This document shows positions 46,409-55,432 of a stretch of DNA of 64,000 nucleotides, piece by piece (positions within the stretch are counted from its first letter, which is position 1; the number at the start of each line of letters is the position of its first letter). Made by a program: the position numbers and the translations under genes. The DNA lies in the NCBI RefSeq assembly GCF_000012885.1, contig NC_007498.2, positions 1,364,001 through 1,428,000 on the forward strand, read 5' to 3'. Source of the stretch: Syntrophotalea carbinolica DSM 2380 (lineage in GTDB: Bacteria; Desulfobacterota; Desulfuromonadia; Desulfuromonadales; Syntrophotaleaceae). A model generated the notes under the pieces. It ran no database searches. It was given only the letters and a program-made list of their open reading frames with translations, and had not been told where the DNA came from.

Positions 46409-47287
46409 ATGGAACCGAAAATAAGCTCCGAAGAAGTCCGGCAGGCCATTGATAACCTGCCGATGCTGTCACCGAATGTCAGTCGGTTGCTGCAGGTCAT
46501 GGCCAATGAAGATTATGAGCTTGACGATGTGGTCAATATCGTTAAATATGATGCATCTTTGACAGCCAAAGTTCTCAAGATGGTCAATTCGCCTGTTTTC
46601 GGATTGCTTAATCCGGTCACGTCGCTTGACCGGGCTATCAGCTATCTTGGAAAATGGATTGTCGTCAGTATCATTTTATCCGATAATACCGGTGATCTTT
46701 TCAGTCAGCCCCTTGAAGGCTATGAGGGGCAGCAGGATGCTCTGTGGCGACACGATCTGTTCGCGGCATTTTCCAGCGGTGAAGTGGCGCGATTGGCCAA
46801 ACAGGATTTCGAAGCCGAGCTGGCCTTTACCGCAGGGCTTTTGCACGATATCGGAAAATTTGTTTTTTCGCCCTTCTGGAAACAATTGGCGCCGGAAGCC
46901 CTTGGATATATCAAGGAGGGTAATGTTAGCGATTATCTGCAAGCCGAGAGAACCCTGGCGGGTTTGGATCATGCGCAGGTGGGATACGAAATGGCCAGGC
47001 ATTGGGATTTTCCCGAGCCGTTGCAGCAGGCCATTCTTTATCACCATACGCCCATGCAGGCGCCGGAGGAATATAGAGCGCTGGCTTTCGCCGCTCACCT
47101 GGGCGATATGTGCGCCATGATGGCCGGCTGCGATACCGGCAATGACGGCATGCAGTATCAACTGGATGCCGGATATGCCGAGTACTTTGATGTCAATTCA
47201 AAAACTCTGGCTCAGATTCTCATGGAAGCGGAAGCCCAATTTCAAAAAGCGGTTTCGTCTCTTTCCTTTGAAGAGGAGGTTGATTAG
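46409..47287 (+). CDS. HDOD-domain signalling protein
   Basis: A 292 aa protein with an HDOD domain over most of its length (LPMLSPNVSRLLQVMANEDYELDDVVNIVKYDASLTAKVLKMVNSP, in parts; then AGLLHDIGKFVF and GYEMARHWDFPEPLQQAILYHH). HDOD proteins are common in deltaproteobacterial che clusters and in type IV pilus and c-di-GMP circuits; activity is usually unknown. The ATG at 46409 follows a G-rich AGGGGGGG site, 8 bp after cheD; the frame is open into cheD. Confidence 0.9.
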   Translation: MEPKISSEEVRQAIDNLPMLSPNVSRLLQVMANEDYELDDVVNIVKYDASLTAKVLKMVNSPVFGLLNPVTSLDRAISYLGKWIVVSIILSDNTGDLFSQPLEGYEGQQDALWRHDLFAAFSSGEVARLAKQDFEAELAFTAGLLHDIGKFVFSPFWKQLAPEALGYIKEGNVSDYLQAERTLAGLDHAQVGYEMARHWDFPEPLQQAILYHHTPMQAPEEYRALAFAAHLGDMCAMMAGCDTGNDGMQYQLDAGYAEYFDVNSKTLAQILMEAEAQFQKAVSSLSFEEEVD

Positions 47288-47658
47288 TGAAGCGCATCGT
47301 CATTGCCGACGATTCGGCCACCGCCCGTATGGTTATACGGCGGTGCCTTGAAATTATCGGTTTAGGAGACGCCGGAATGGTTGAAGTGCCTAATGGCAGG
47401 GAGGCGTTAGCCCGCCTCAAGGAAGAGCCGACCGATTTGTTGGTGACCGACCTGAACATGCCTATTATGGACGGGGAAACCTTGCTCAAATGGGTCAAGG
47501 GCAGCCCCAAACTTACGGATGTGCCCGTGGTGGTCATCACCAGTGCCGGAAACCCCGCCAAAGAGGCGGTGTTGTCTGAGTTGGGGGCGTATGCGGTACT
47601 CGATAAGCCTATTTCTCCGGCGACGCTGTTGAAAAAGCTTGAACCGCTTATGCAATAA
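47287..47658 (+). CDS. CheY-like receiver protein (first copy)
   Basis: A 123 aa single receiver domain with the acidic pair in IVIADDSATARM, phosphoacceptor in LLVTDLNMPIMDG and Lys in AVLDKPI. All phosphorylation residues are present. The GTG start overlaps the HDOD stop by one base. It could be the motor-binding CheY or a phosphate sink; the second copy at 48200 is the other candidate. Confidence 0.93.
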   Translation: MKRIVIADDSATARMVIRRCLEIIGLGDAGMVEVPNGREALARLKEEPTDLLVTDLNMPIMDGETLLKWVKGSPKLTDVPVVVITSAGNPAKEAVLSELGAYAVLDKPISPATLLKKLEPLMQ

Positions 47659-47673
47659 AAAAGAGAGGGTGTA

Positions 47674-48150
47674 ATGAGCCAGAACTTTGATGAACTGGTC
47701 CGTCAATCTATTGCCGTGACCCTTGAAAATATGGCCTTTATGGAAGTCTTGCCGATGACCGAGGAGGCCGAAGCCAAAAAAGGCGAGGACGCTATGTCGG
47801 CTCGTCTGCTGGTGCTGGATCCGTTGCAGGCCGAAATGACTCTGACTCTGCCGGTAAACCTGCTTCAGAACATCATCGATGTGGTTCATGCCTTTCCGGA
47901 TGATGATGTGGCAGAGCAGATACGGACCGATATGCTGGGCGAGCTGTTGAACACGGTCGCCGGTCGGCTGCTTAACGATTTCCTTCCGGAAAATCAGGCT
48001 TACCGCCTGGGATTGCCGGAAATGGGCCAGGAACGGCCGGAGTCCTGCGACGGTCCGACCAAAACCTGGAGCTACGATGTCGAGGGCGATCCGCTCATCT
48101 TGACCATTGTCGGTTCCGGTTTTTTTTCCGATGACTCAGAACAGGCCTGA
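47674..48150 (+). CDS. CheX/CheC-like protein (divergent)
   Basis: A 158 aa soluble protein. It shows the CheC/CheX phosphatase helix motif ExxN as GELLNTVAGRLLNDFLPE, but little other similarity that I can assert. Its place between two CheY-like genes fits a phosphatase or inhibitor of one of them. The ATG follows AGAGAGGG at 5 nt. Confidence 0.7.
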   Translation: MSQNFDELVRQSIAVTLENMAFMEVLPMTEEAEAKKGEDAMSARLLVLDPLQAEMTLTLPVNLLQNIIDVVHAFPDDDVAEQIRTDMLGELLNTVAGRLLNDFLPENQAYRLGLPEMGQERPESCDGPTKTWSYDVEGDPLILTIVGSGFFSDDSEQA

Positions 48151-48199
48151 TAGCCTAAAAAATGAAATTTCACATTGTTAAGGAAGGATAGAGGATAGC

Positions 48200-48571
48200 A
48201 TGGGCAAGAAAGTATTGATCGTTGATGATTCCAATACCATGAGGAAAATCGTGGCGCGTTCTTTGCGGCAGGCAGGATTCGAATTCGAAAAACTGCTGGA
48301 GGCAGCCGATGGTCAGGCGGCCCTGGAAGTTCTTGCCGGAGAATCCGTGGATATCGTATTGAGCGACATCAACATGCCGGTTATGGACGGCATCGAGTTC
48401 CTGCGCCAAAAAAATGCGGATGAGCAGATCAAGGGGATTCCCGTAGTCATGATCACTACCGAGGCCGGTACGGATGTGCTTAACGAGGCTTTAACCCTCG
48501 GCGCGGTCGGCACCATCAAAAAGCCCTTTACGCCGGATCAGGTTCAAGAGGTGTTGGGCCAGTTCCTTTGA
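48200..48571 (+). CDS. cheY: CheY-like receiver protein (second copy)
   Basis: A 123 aa receiver domain: VLIVDDSNTMRKIVARSLRQ, phosphoacceptor in IVLSDINMPVMDG, Thr in VVMITTEAG and Lys in TIKKPFTPDQ. The N-terminal DDSNTMRKI pattern is that of motor CheY proteins, so this is the better candidate for the FliM-binding CheY. It lies 50 bp after the CheX-like gene with an AAGGA-type ribosome site. Confidence 0.92.
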   Translation: MGKKVLIVDDSNTMRKIVARSLRQAGFEFEKLLEAADGQAALEVLAGESVDIVLSDINMPVMDGIEFLRQKNADEQIKGIPVVMITTEAGTDVLNEALTLGAVGTIKKPFTPDQVQEVLGQFL

Positions 48572-48586
48572 TAAGGAGAAGGTGCA

Positions 48587-49045
48587 GTGGATTTAGCCAA
48601 ATGCATTTCTGAAGCAACGCAAGAGATTTTTCAATCCATGTTGATGGCCGAAGCTCGTCCTGCAGCTCCTATTCAGACGCGCTCCAACAAGTTTACCGAT
48701 TCCGTCTCAGGTCTCGTCGGCCTGGCCGGTAATTATCGTGGCATGCTGGCCATTCATGTCCCCAATGCGGTTGCCATGAGCATTACCAGTAAATTCCTTT
48801 TCATGGAAATCGAGGAAATCGACGATGATGTCAAGGATGCCATTGGCGAGCTTGCCAATATGCTGGCAGGAAGCGTCAAGTCGATGTTGACCGAAACGGG
48901 AAGCGGTCTTAAACTGGCCATTCCTTCCGCTATCAGCGGAACGGAATACGAAGTCGAGTGTCTGTCCGATGCCGAAGGGGTTATCGTGCCCTTCAGTATT
49001 GATGAGGGTGAATTTCTGGTCGAGTGCTATCTCCAGAATTGTTGA
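48587..49045 (+). CDS. cheX: Chemotaxis phosphatase CheX
   Basis: A 152 aa protein with the CheX core (VSGLVGLAGNYRGMLAIHVP and the active-site helix GELANMLAGSVKSMLTE containing ExxN). CheX dephosphorylates CheY-P. The GTG at 48587 follows AAGGAG/GAAGGTG and lies 15 bp after the second CheY gene, a pairing that suggests it acts on that CheY. Confidence 0.9.
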   Translation: MDLAKCISEATQEIFQSMLMAEARPAAPIQTRSNKFTDSVSGLVGLAGNYRGMLAIHVPNAVAMSITSKFLFMEIEEIDDDVKDAIGELANMLAGSVKSMLTETGSGLKLAIPSAISGTEYEVECLSDAEGVIVPFSIDEGEFLVECYLQNC

Positions 49046-49212
49046 GAGGTAAACCGCTGATGTGACAATCGACCCTGGTGGGTCCGCGCCTGTTGCATCG
49101 GCGGTTTTTTATATGGGGCGCTGCCCATCGCCGTCTATGCCTGTGTTGCGGTGTCGAAACATAAAGCGGCTTGCGACATTGTCGGTCGCTTCGGAAAGCA
49201 AGATTTAAAGGG

Positions 49213-50274
49213 ATGAGTGATAAGCAACGCATAACAGACATTTTCAGTACTCTGGCGGAAAAGCTGGCCAGCGGTCTCGGCGACCTTCTTGGTTGCAGTA
49301 TCGAGGTTTCGCTGGCTTCGGAGCAGCTGGTTTCCAAAGCGCAATTCTTTGGCGGATTTCGTAAAAAGTTGGTGCTGGCGAACTTCGATGTGACGGGCAG
49401 CCGCGAAGGTCGGATGTACTGTTCCTGCCATCTGAAAGATGCTGTTCTGCTTGGTGGAACGCTGATCATGCTGCCGCCGGCCGAATTGGAAAAGCAGGTT
49501 CGGAACGAAGTGTTCTCCGAGGATGAAGCCGATGCCTATGGGGAAATCGTCAATATCGTATCCGGCGAATTGATTCAGGCCTTCGACGAAGCGGCCGTCG
49601 ACAAACTGCACTTCAAAAAAACCGGCATGGATGTGGTTGTCCCCGCCAAGGTCGATCCCGAAGGTCCGGAGCCCTTTGGTCCGGGGAATATCTATCATGT
49701 CGCCTACGATATCACCCTGGATGGGCAGACCCTGCAAAGCATGGACATGCTGTTCCCCCCCGAGCTGTTGGGGATGGTCATTGAGGAGCCCGAGCAAGCT
49801 GCGTCTGCCGGGGCTGTAACACCTGCCGTAGATGAAACCCCGCCGCCGGTTCAATCGGCCGCCAGGGAGGCAGAGTCTGCGGTTGAGGAAAGTTCCGGAA
49901 ATACGATCCTGGTCATAGCCGGTCGCAAGCAGGATGTTCACGATCTTACCGATGGCTGCATTGCGGAAGGGTTCGTGCCGAAGGTCGCCAGCTATCAGGA
50001 CGATTTGCAGCCGTTCGGACCGAACGGCTCCTTTCCTGCCAGCGGCGTTGTATTGACCATGGATGAGGGCAAGGAGCAGGGGCTGGCTGCTATTATCAAG
50101 GCGAAGTCGATCGTTGGTGAGTCCGTGCCGCTTGTCGCCGCCGGTGGACAATGGACCCGCAGTCAAGTGCTGCAGGCTGTTAAATATGGTGTTTGCGATA
50201 TTCTGGTGATGCCGGCAACGCCGGATGATATCCGGGAAAAATTACGTCAGAATCTTGCCTCGAGCCGTAAGTGA
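49213..50274 (+). CDS. CheX/CheC-like domain fused to a degenerate receiver-like domain
   Basis: A 353 aa protein. Residues 1-200 resemble CheC/CheX (GEIVNIVSGELIQAFDEA, with ExxN). An Ala/Pro/Glu-rich linker (about 205-235) leads to a receiver-like domain (NTILVIAGRKQDVHDLTDGCIAEGF to KYGVCDILVMPATPDDIREKL, in parts). That domain lacks the acidic pair, has no clear phosphoacceptor Asp (VVLTMDEGKEQG is the nearest) and reads MPATP where active receivers have xKPF. It may bind a partner without being phosphorylated. Start ATG at 49213 chosen for the family N-terminus; AAAGGG is immediately upstream. Confidence 0.72.
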   Translation: MSDKQRITDIFSTLAEKLASGLGDLLGCSIEVSLASEQLVSKAQFFGGFRKKLVLANFDVTGSREGRMYCSCHLKDAVLLGGTLIMLPPAELEKQVRNEVFSEDEADAYGEIVNIVSGELIQAFDEAAVDKLHFKKTGMDVVVPAKVDPEGPEPFGPGNIYHVAYDITLDGQTLQSMDMLFPPELLGMVIEEPEQAASAGAVTPAVDETPPPVQSAAREAESAVEESSGNTILVIAGRKQDVHDLTDGCIAEGFVPKVASYQDDLQPFGPNGSFPASGVVLTMDEGKEQGLAAIIKAKSIVGESVPLVAAGGQWTRSQVLQAVKYGVCDILVMPATPDDIREKLRQNLASSRK

Positions 50275-50373
50275 ACGATCTCCCAAACAGTTGCGCTGTT
50301 CGGCGTGACCTCTTGTTTTAACCCTGTTTATCCGGTTTTTCATCCCCGATGGCAAGTCCGTGCCGTTTTCGGG

Positions 50374-51786
50374 TCAGTTGTCGGTCAGAATATTTTTTCG
50401 TTTGAGTTTTTCGATCAAGGTGGTGCGTTTCAGGTTGAGCAGCTTGGCCGCTTCGCGTTTGTTGCCTCCGGTGACATTCAAGGCCTGCAGTATCAGCTGG
50501 TTTTCAAAACGATTGACGAGCAGGTTGAAATCGACGCCGCCGTCTTCGAGGCTGATGGAATTTTCCTGTTCTTGTACCGGTTGTTGCTGTGCTTCGTCGC
50601 ACCCCTGGTATTTTTCCGGCAGGTCTTTGCGGCTGACGGATTGGCCGGCAAAAAATATGGACATACGCTGTACCAGGTTTTCGAGTTCCCGCACGTTGCC
50701 GGGCCAGGGGTATTGCTTCAATGCCTGCAGGGCATCGTCGCTGAATCCTTTGAAAGGGTTCTTTTTCTTGCGGTTGTAGATACCGACAAATCGTTCTATC
50801 AGCAGAGAAATGTCTTCTTTGCGCTTGCGCAAAGGGGGGATCTGCAGCGGAATGACATTCAGGCGGTAATAGAGGTCCTCGCGAAAGCGTCCCTCGGCCA
50901 CGGACTTTTCCAGATCCCGGTGGGTCGCGGCAACGATACGCACATCCACAGATACCGGTTTTACCCCACCGACCGGTTCAAATTCCTTCTCCTGCAGCAC
51001 CCGTAAAAGTTTGGCCTGCAGGCTTGCTTTCATATCGCCGATCTCGTCCAGAAAAAGGGTGCCGCCTTCAGCATATTGAAGCCGGCCCATTTTCGCTTGT
51101 GTGGCACCGGTAAAGGCTCCCTTGACATAGCCGAACAGTTCGCTTTCCAGAAGATCCTCGGGGATGGCGGCGCAGTTGACCGGCACGAAATTTTTGCGAC
51201 TGCGCGGACCGTGCGCGTGAATGGCGCGGGCCACCAGTTCTTTACCGGTACCGCTTTCGCCGAGTACCAGTACGGATGAATCGCCCTCGGCCGCGAGTTT
51301 TTCTATGTTGTTGAAGAGTTGCCGCATTTTCGGAGCCTGCCCGATGATACCGTGAAAGCCGTCGGATTTCCGGAATTTGCGTGCTTTTATTTCTCCCTTG
51401 GTGAGAAGGTCATGATGCTGTAAGGCACGAGAGGTGGCAATGATGGTTTCTTCGTGATTGTAAGGCGTGTTGAGGCAGAAAAACGCCCCGCGTCTGAGTG
51501 ATTCCAGAGCCATGCCGCGATGGTCGACAGGGACCCCGACGATGGTGACGATTTGAGAGTTGTGCTGCGAAGCTTTCTTCAGCAGTTCCAGACCCTCGTT
51601 GCTCGGCGCGAAGAGATCCGTAAGGATCACGGACACTTCATCATCCTGCAATAACTTAAGGGCCTCTGCGGGGGAGTCGGATTCGAGCACTGTGCAGTCG
51701 ACTGTTCTGCGAATAGCTACGGCAAGCTCACTTCTTTCTTTGGGATCTTTATGGACAAGAAGAACGCTACGCAAAGAATAAAACAT
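50374..51786 (-). CDS. FleQ/FlrA-like sigma-54 activator of flagellar genes
   Basis: A 470 aa NtrC-family activator. The N-terminal receiver (about 1-120) is degenerate: LLVHKDPKERS replaces the acidic pair and CLNTPYN replaces the xKPF lysine, although the central Asp (VILTDLFAP) remains. The AAA+ domain has GESGTGKELVARAIH, the sigma-54 contact motif GAFTGA (KGAFTGATQAKMG) and Walker B GGTLFLDEIGDM. The C-terminal Fis-type helix-turn-helix is NVTGGNKREAAKLLNLKRTTLIEKL (in parts). The ATG at 51786 follows AGGTGA. Its place beside flagellar/che genes and the two sigma-54 promoters at 3031 and 40296 make it the likely activator. Whether it binds c-di-GMP like FleQ is not shown here. Confidence 0.88.
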   Translation of the reverse strand: MFYSLRSVLLVHKDPKERSELAVAIRRTVDCTVLESDSPAEALKLLQDDEVSVILTDLFAPSNEGLELLKKASQHNSQIVTIVGVPVDHRGMALESLRRGAFFCLNTPYNHEETIIATSRALQHHDLLTKGEIKARKFRKSDGFHGIIGQAPKMRQLFNNIEKLAAEGDSSVLVLGESGTGKELVARAIHAHGPRSRKNFVPVNCAAIPEDLLESELFGYVKGAFTGATQAKMGRLQYAEGGTLFLDEIGDMKASLQAKLLRVLQEKEFEPVGGVKPVSVDVRIVAATHRDLEKSVAEGRFREDLYYRLNVIPLQIPPLRKRKEDISLLIERFVGIYNRKKKNPFKGFSDDALQALKQYPWPGNVRELENLVQRMSIFFAGQSVSRKDLPEKYQGCDEAQQQPVQEQENSISLEDGGVDFNLLVNRFENQLILQALNVTGGNKREAAKLLNLKRTTLIEKLKRKNILTDN

Positions 51787-52014
51787 GCTCACCTGTTTGG
51801 TTTGGAAATAGTTATTGGATATATCTAAGTTGCCTTCGGTTTGTATGCCAAAGGAAACATCCTGCAAAAGTACGTCAATATACTAACAAAAAAACAGTCT
51901 AAGTAAAAATCCTTTTTGAACAAATCGGGGAGTATAGCCGATCTTGTCGGGGCCTTGGCAGGGTATCCGGGAGTTCGGTGGAAATAACCCGGGGCAGTTG
52001 GTGACGGTGTTCTG

Positions 52015-52395
52015 CTAGACGCGGATGTCCAATCGGGAGGCGAGGGGGAGGCTTTGGTCGGCGGCCATTTTCTGCTGCTGTGCGTACATTGTGCGTACCA
52101 TGTTTCGGGAGGTCGGGGTTTCCCCGCTAGGATCGGGTGTCGACAGGGGGGCGGCTTCGGTTTCGGTTCGGGGCGCCGGCAGGGCCGGGGCGTAAATATC
52201 GGCGGATCGGGGGATCAGCTGGCTGTAGCGCGCGGCGGCCGCCAGTGCCGCCTCCGACAGGGTTATGCGGTCGCCGGCCGGACGGTTGGGGGCTGTCACG
52301 GTGCCTGGTTGGCTTCCGAGGGTTTTGCCGGCGGGGGCTTTGAGGGCAGTGGAGCCCTGTAGGGTGCTGTTGTATGTAGAACTGATTTTGGTCAT
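52015..52395 (-). CDS. Small protein of unknown function
   Basis: A 126 aa protein rich in Ala, Ser, Pro and Thr, apparently largely disordered, with one defined helix (GDRITLSEAALAAAARYSQLI) and a short C-terminal helix (NMVRTMYAQQQKMAADQSLPLASRL, in parts). The pattern of a disordered protein with a DRITLSEAA helix is loosely like the anti-sigma factor FlgM (DxVxLSxxA), and it lies beside the flagellar regulator, but the match is too short to assert. No strong ribosome site; AAAGAGG lies upstream on the coding strand? I could not confirm it, so the start is uncertain. Confidence 0.55.
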   Translation of the reverse strand: MTKISSTYNSTLQGSTALKAPAGKTLGSQPGTVTAPNRPAGDRITLSEAALAAAARYSQLIPRSADIYAPALPAPRTETEAAPLSTPDPSGETPTSRNMVRTMYAQQQKMAADQSLPLASRLDIRV

Positions 52396-52780
52396 GATAA
52401 AGAGGCGCTCGACCCGGTATTGGTAAGATCCGACTATGATCTGAAGTTTACCGTGTTCCGGTCTTCATGGCAATGGCCTAACCCGGATTTGCCTTTGGCT
52501 TTCCGGTGGATAGCGGATGGTTGCAGGCCCGGTTCGTGCTTGTTGGTACTCGGCGGCGGAAGTGTAATGCCACGTCGGTTCGAGTGGCGGCCGCCCTTAC
52601 TGATCTATGGGGCGAGTCCGCAAGCCGGGTTGTCCACAGCGGTTGTGGAGAACTGTATGGATGTCCGGTGTCGACAGGGCGTAACTAGTCAGAACATATA
52701 TCAAGTTAGCGTATTGCTAGTAATCTGTGCAGATCCTGTTCGATATCGTTTCCGCGGCTCAATGATGCACGTGGATCCGG
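52396..52780. other. Intergenic region
   Basis: A 385 bp gap without a convincing gene. It contains an inverted repeat TCCACA/TGTGGA (52633-52649) whose halves, with flanks TTGTCCACA and TTCTCCACA, each differ by one base from a DnaA box; a single pair like this is not evidence for an origin. Confidence 0.4.
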
Positions 52781-53332
52781 TTATGCATCGCCGAACACCT
52801 GGGCGCTGAAAATATACAGGTCCGTATCCTCGCAATCCCAGGCATCAGCCGGCAAGCCGGCTTTGATGCAGGTCTGGTTTAAAAATGTGGTGCGGTCCCA
52901 GTGGTGTTCGACGGCAACCTGCGGCAGCAATACGCCGCGGTGGAACGCTTTTTCAAGGTAGATGCCGTGAACTCCGACCTCGATCTCGTTCGGATCGGTA
53001 ATCTTTTCCAGGGCGGACAGAACGGATATTTCGATCTGGAAATCGGCCAGGTCGGTTTCGGCCATGGGGTAAAAGCGCGGATCCTTGGTTGCTGCCGCGC
53101 AAGCCATTTCGGCAACTTCGCGGTGAAGTGGCCATTCGGACTGAAAGTTTCCTATGCAACCGCGCAGTTGCTGATCCTGTTTGATGGAAACAAAACAACC
53201 ACGTCGCGCATTCAGGGCTTTTTCTTCGCGGGGTTCGATATAGGGTTTGCCGGTCAATACGCATGTTTCGATCGATTTGCGTGCGATGGCAAGAAGAATG
53301 GCTTGCTGTGGTTCGGTCAGTGGCTGGTCCAT
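52781..53332 (-). CDS. AMMECR1-domain protein (AmmeMemoRadiSam system protein A)
   Basis: A 183 aa protein with the AMMECR1 signatures ARRGCFVSIKQDQQLRGCIG (in parts), ATKDPRFYPM and EIEVGVHGIYLEK. The family occurs with Memo and a radical SAM partner in many genomes; neither partner is next to it here. Molecular function is unknown. The ATG at 53332 follows AGGAGG at 5 nt; the frame is open 30 bp further upstream without support. Confidence 0.92.
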   Translation of the reverse strand: MDQPLTEPQQAILLAIARKSIETCVLTGKPYIEPREEKALNARRGCFVSIKQDQQLRGCIGNFQSEWPLHREVAEMACAAATKDPRFYPMAETDLADFQIEISVLSALEKITDPNEIEVGVHGIYLEKAFHRGVLLPQVAVEHHWDRTTFLNQTCIKAGLPADAWDCEDTDLYIFSAQVFGDA

Positions 53333-53442
53333 GAAACCTCCTGGAAGCAGGGTTCGGTCCAACAGGGCAAGGCGATGTTGAAGTCGGTTTGAATATTAAT
53401 AGGATTATGTTCGTATGACAAGAAAAACAGCCCGCTGGCGCA

Positions 53443-53470
53443 TAAAAAACGGCCCGGTTGCCCGGGCCGT
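53443..53470 (-). terminator. typA terminator
   Basis: ACGGCCCGG (53449-53457) pairs with CCGGGCCGT (53462-53470). Read on the minus strand the stem is followed by TTTTTT, a textbook intrinsic terminator 15 bp after the typA stop. Confidence 0.9.
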
Positions 53471-53484
53471 AATGTTATTTCAAC

Positions 53485-55293
53485 TTACTTGTTTTTATCA
53501 TATTTTTTTCGCGCATTGGCATCGAGGAGTTTTTTGCGCAACCGGATCGACGTCGGTGTAACTTCGACGAGTTCATCGTCGTTGACGTATTCCAGTGCCT
53601 GCTCCAGGCTGAGGACTCTCGGCGGAGTCAGGCGGATGGCGTCGTCGCTGCCGGAAGCACGTACGTTGGTGAGCTTTTTACCCTTGCAGGGGTTGACCAC
53701 CATGTCGCTTTGTTTGGCATTTTCGCCAATAATCATACCTTCGTAAACCTTGACGCCCGGGTCGACGAACAAAGTGCCGCGATCCTGCAGGGTGAACAGG
53801 GCGTAAGCTGCCGTTTCGCCATCTTCCATGGCAATGAGAACGCCGTTGCTGCGCCCGGCGATGGGCCCTTTGTAGGGGGCGTATTCGTTGAACGTATGGT
53901 TCATGACGCCGGTGCCGCGGGTATCGGTCAGGAATTCCGTACGAAAACCGATCAGGCCGCGAGCCGGGATGGTGAATTCGAGGCGGTTGATACCGTCCAT
54001 GGGGTTCATGGAAAGCATCTCGGCTTTTCGTTTGCCGAGTTTCTCGATGACCGTTCCCTGGTGTTCTTCGGGGACGTCGATGATAAGGTTTTCCATCGGT
54101 TCGCAGCGCGTTCCGTCGATGTCCCTGAAAATGACCTCGGGTTTGGATACGGAAAGCTCGAAACCTTCCCGGCGCATGTTTTCAATCAGGATGGACAGGT
54201 GCAGTTCACCGCGACCCGATACGCGAAACGTGTCGGTGTTGTCCGTTTCCTCGACGCGCAAGGAGACGTTGGTGCGCAATTCACGCATCAGGCGATCGCG
54301 CAGATTGCGGGATGTGACGAATTTTCCTTCGCGTCCGGCAAAAGGCGAGGTGTTGATAGAGAAGTTCATGGACAACGTCGGTTCGTCGATGGCGATGGAG
54401 GGCAATGCCTCCGGACAGCTTTCATCGGCGAAGGTTTCGCCGATACCGACTTCCTCGAATCCGGCGATACTGACGATATCGCCTGCCGGGGCGTCGTCCA
54501 GTTCGACCTGGGCAACGCCCTGATAGCCGATCAGCTTGCTGATGCGCCCTTTTTCGATTTTGCCGTCCCGTTTGACCAGAGCGATGGTCTGTCCTGTGCG
54601 CACCACGCCGTTGACGACTTTGCCGGTAGCGATGCGGCCGAGGTAGTCGTTGTAGCCGATGCTGGTGACCAGCATTTGAAAGGGCGCTTCAGGGTTGCCG
54701 CTGGGGGGAGAGACTTTGTCCTGAATCAGGCTGAACAGGGGCTCGAGGTCGGCCGATTCCTCATTGAGTTCCGCTTTGGCTATACCGGCCTTGGCGTTGG
54801 TGTAAATAATCGGGAAGTCGAGTTGGTCCTCGTTGGCGTTGAGTTCGCAGAACAGATCGAAGACCATGTCGACGACCTGTTCCGGCCGTGAACCGGGGCG
54901 ATCGATCTTGTTGATCACCACAATCGGCTTGAGGCCCAGATCAAGGGATTTTTTCAAAACAAAACGGGTCTGCGGCATGGGGCCGTCGAATGCGTCTACC
55001 AGCAGGAGGACGCAATCGACCATTTTGAGGACACGTTCCACCTCCCCGCCGAAGTCAGCATGGCCGGGCGTATCGACGACATTGATCTTCAGGCCGTTGC
55101 GATGGATGGAGAGGTTTTTCGAGAGGATAGTGATGCCACGCTCTTTTTCCAGGTCGTTGTTGTCCATGACCCGTTCGGCGACAGCCTGGTTTTCACGGAA
55201 CACGCCGGATTGTTTCAGCATGGCGTCTACCAGGGTCGTTTTACCGTGGTCGACATGGGCGATAATGGCGATATTGCGAATGTTCTGCTGCAT
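53485..55293 (-). CDS. typA: Translational GTPase TypA/BipA
   Basis: A 602 aa ribosome-binding GTPase that aids 50S assembly and stress or cold adaptation. G-domain motifs are AHVDHGKTTLVDAML, VVDTPGHADFGGEVE and VVINKIDRP; the EF-G-like and TypA-specific C-terminal domains follow (MIIGENAKQSDMVVNPCKGKKLTNVR, in parts). Full length, monocistronic, closed by the terminator at 53443. Confidence 0.97.
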   Translation of the reverse strand: MQQNIRNIAIIAHVDHGKTTLVDAMLKQSGVFRENQAVAERVMDNNDLEKERGITILSKNLSIHRNGLKINVVDTPGHADFGGEVERVLKMVDCVLLLVDAFDGPMPQTRFVLKKSLDLGLKPIVVINKIDRPGSRPEQVVDMVFDLFCELNANEDQLDFPIIYTNAKAGIAKAELNEESADLEPLFSLIQDKVSPPSGNPEAPFQMLVTSIGYNDYLGRIATGKVVNGVVRTGQTIALVKRDGKIEKGRISKLIGYQGVAQVELDDAPAGDIVSIAGFEEVGIGETFADESCPEALPSIAIDEPTLSMNFSINTSPFAGREGKFVTSRNLRDRLMRELRTNVSLRVEETDNTDTFRVSGRGELHLSILIENMRREGFELSVSKPEVIFRDIDGTRCEPMENLIIDVPEEHQGTVIEKLGKRKAEMLSMNPMDGINRLEFTIPARGLIGFRTEFLTDTRGTGVMNHTFNEYAPYKGPIAGRSNGVLIAMEDGETAAYALFTLQDRGTLFVDPGVKVYEGMIIGENAKQSDMVVNPCKGKKLTNVRASGSDDAIRLTPPRVLSLEQALEYVNDDELVEVTPTSIRLRKKLLDANARKKYDKNK

Positions 55294-55420
55294 AAAACTT
55301 TTATAGACTCCTTGCTCGGGTTATTTATTCTACAAAATCCTCCCATACTATAATGGATCGGATTTTTATGCCAGCTTAAAATGAGGCTGGATGTTTAGGA
55401 TGCGACCCGGAAGCTTGAAC

Positions 55421-55432
55421 TTCGAATTCGAA
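55421..55432. promoter_or_regulatory. Perfect 12 bp palindrome between divergent genes
   Basis: TTCGAATTCGAA is fully self-complementary and lies between the divergent typA and M48 peptidase genes. It could be a binding site for a dimeric regulator; no family can be named. Confidence 0.3.

Noticed and set aside
52630-52652. Two near-DnaA-box sequences as an origin
   Set aside because: A single inverted pair with one mismatch each, without an AT-rich unwinding region or neighbouring dnaA/dnaN, is not enough.
53710-54891. Long open frame antisense to typA
   Set aside because: Shadow of a well-supported GTPase gene; no domain recognised.
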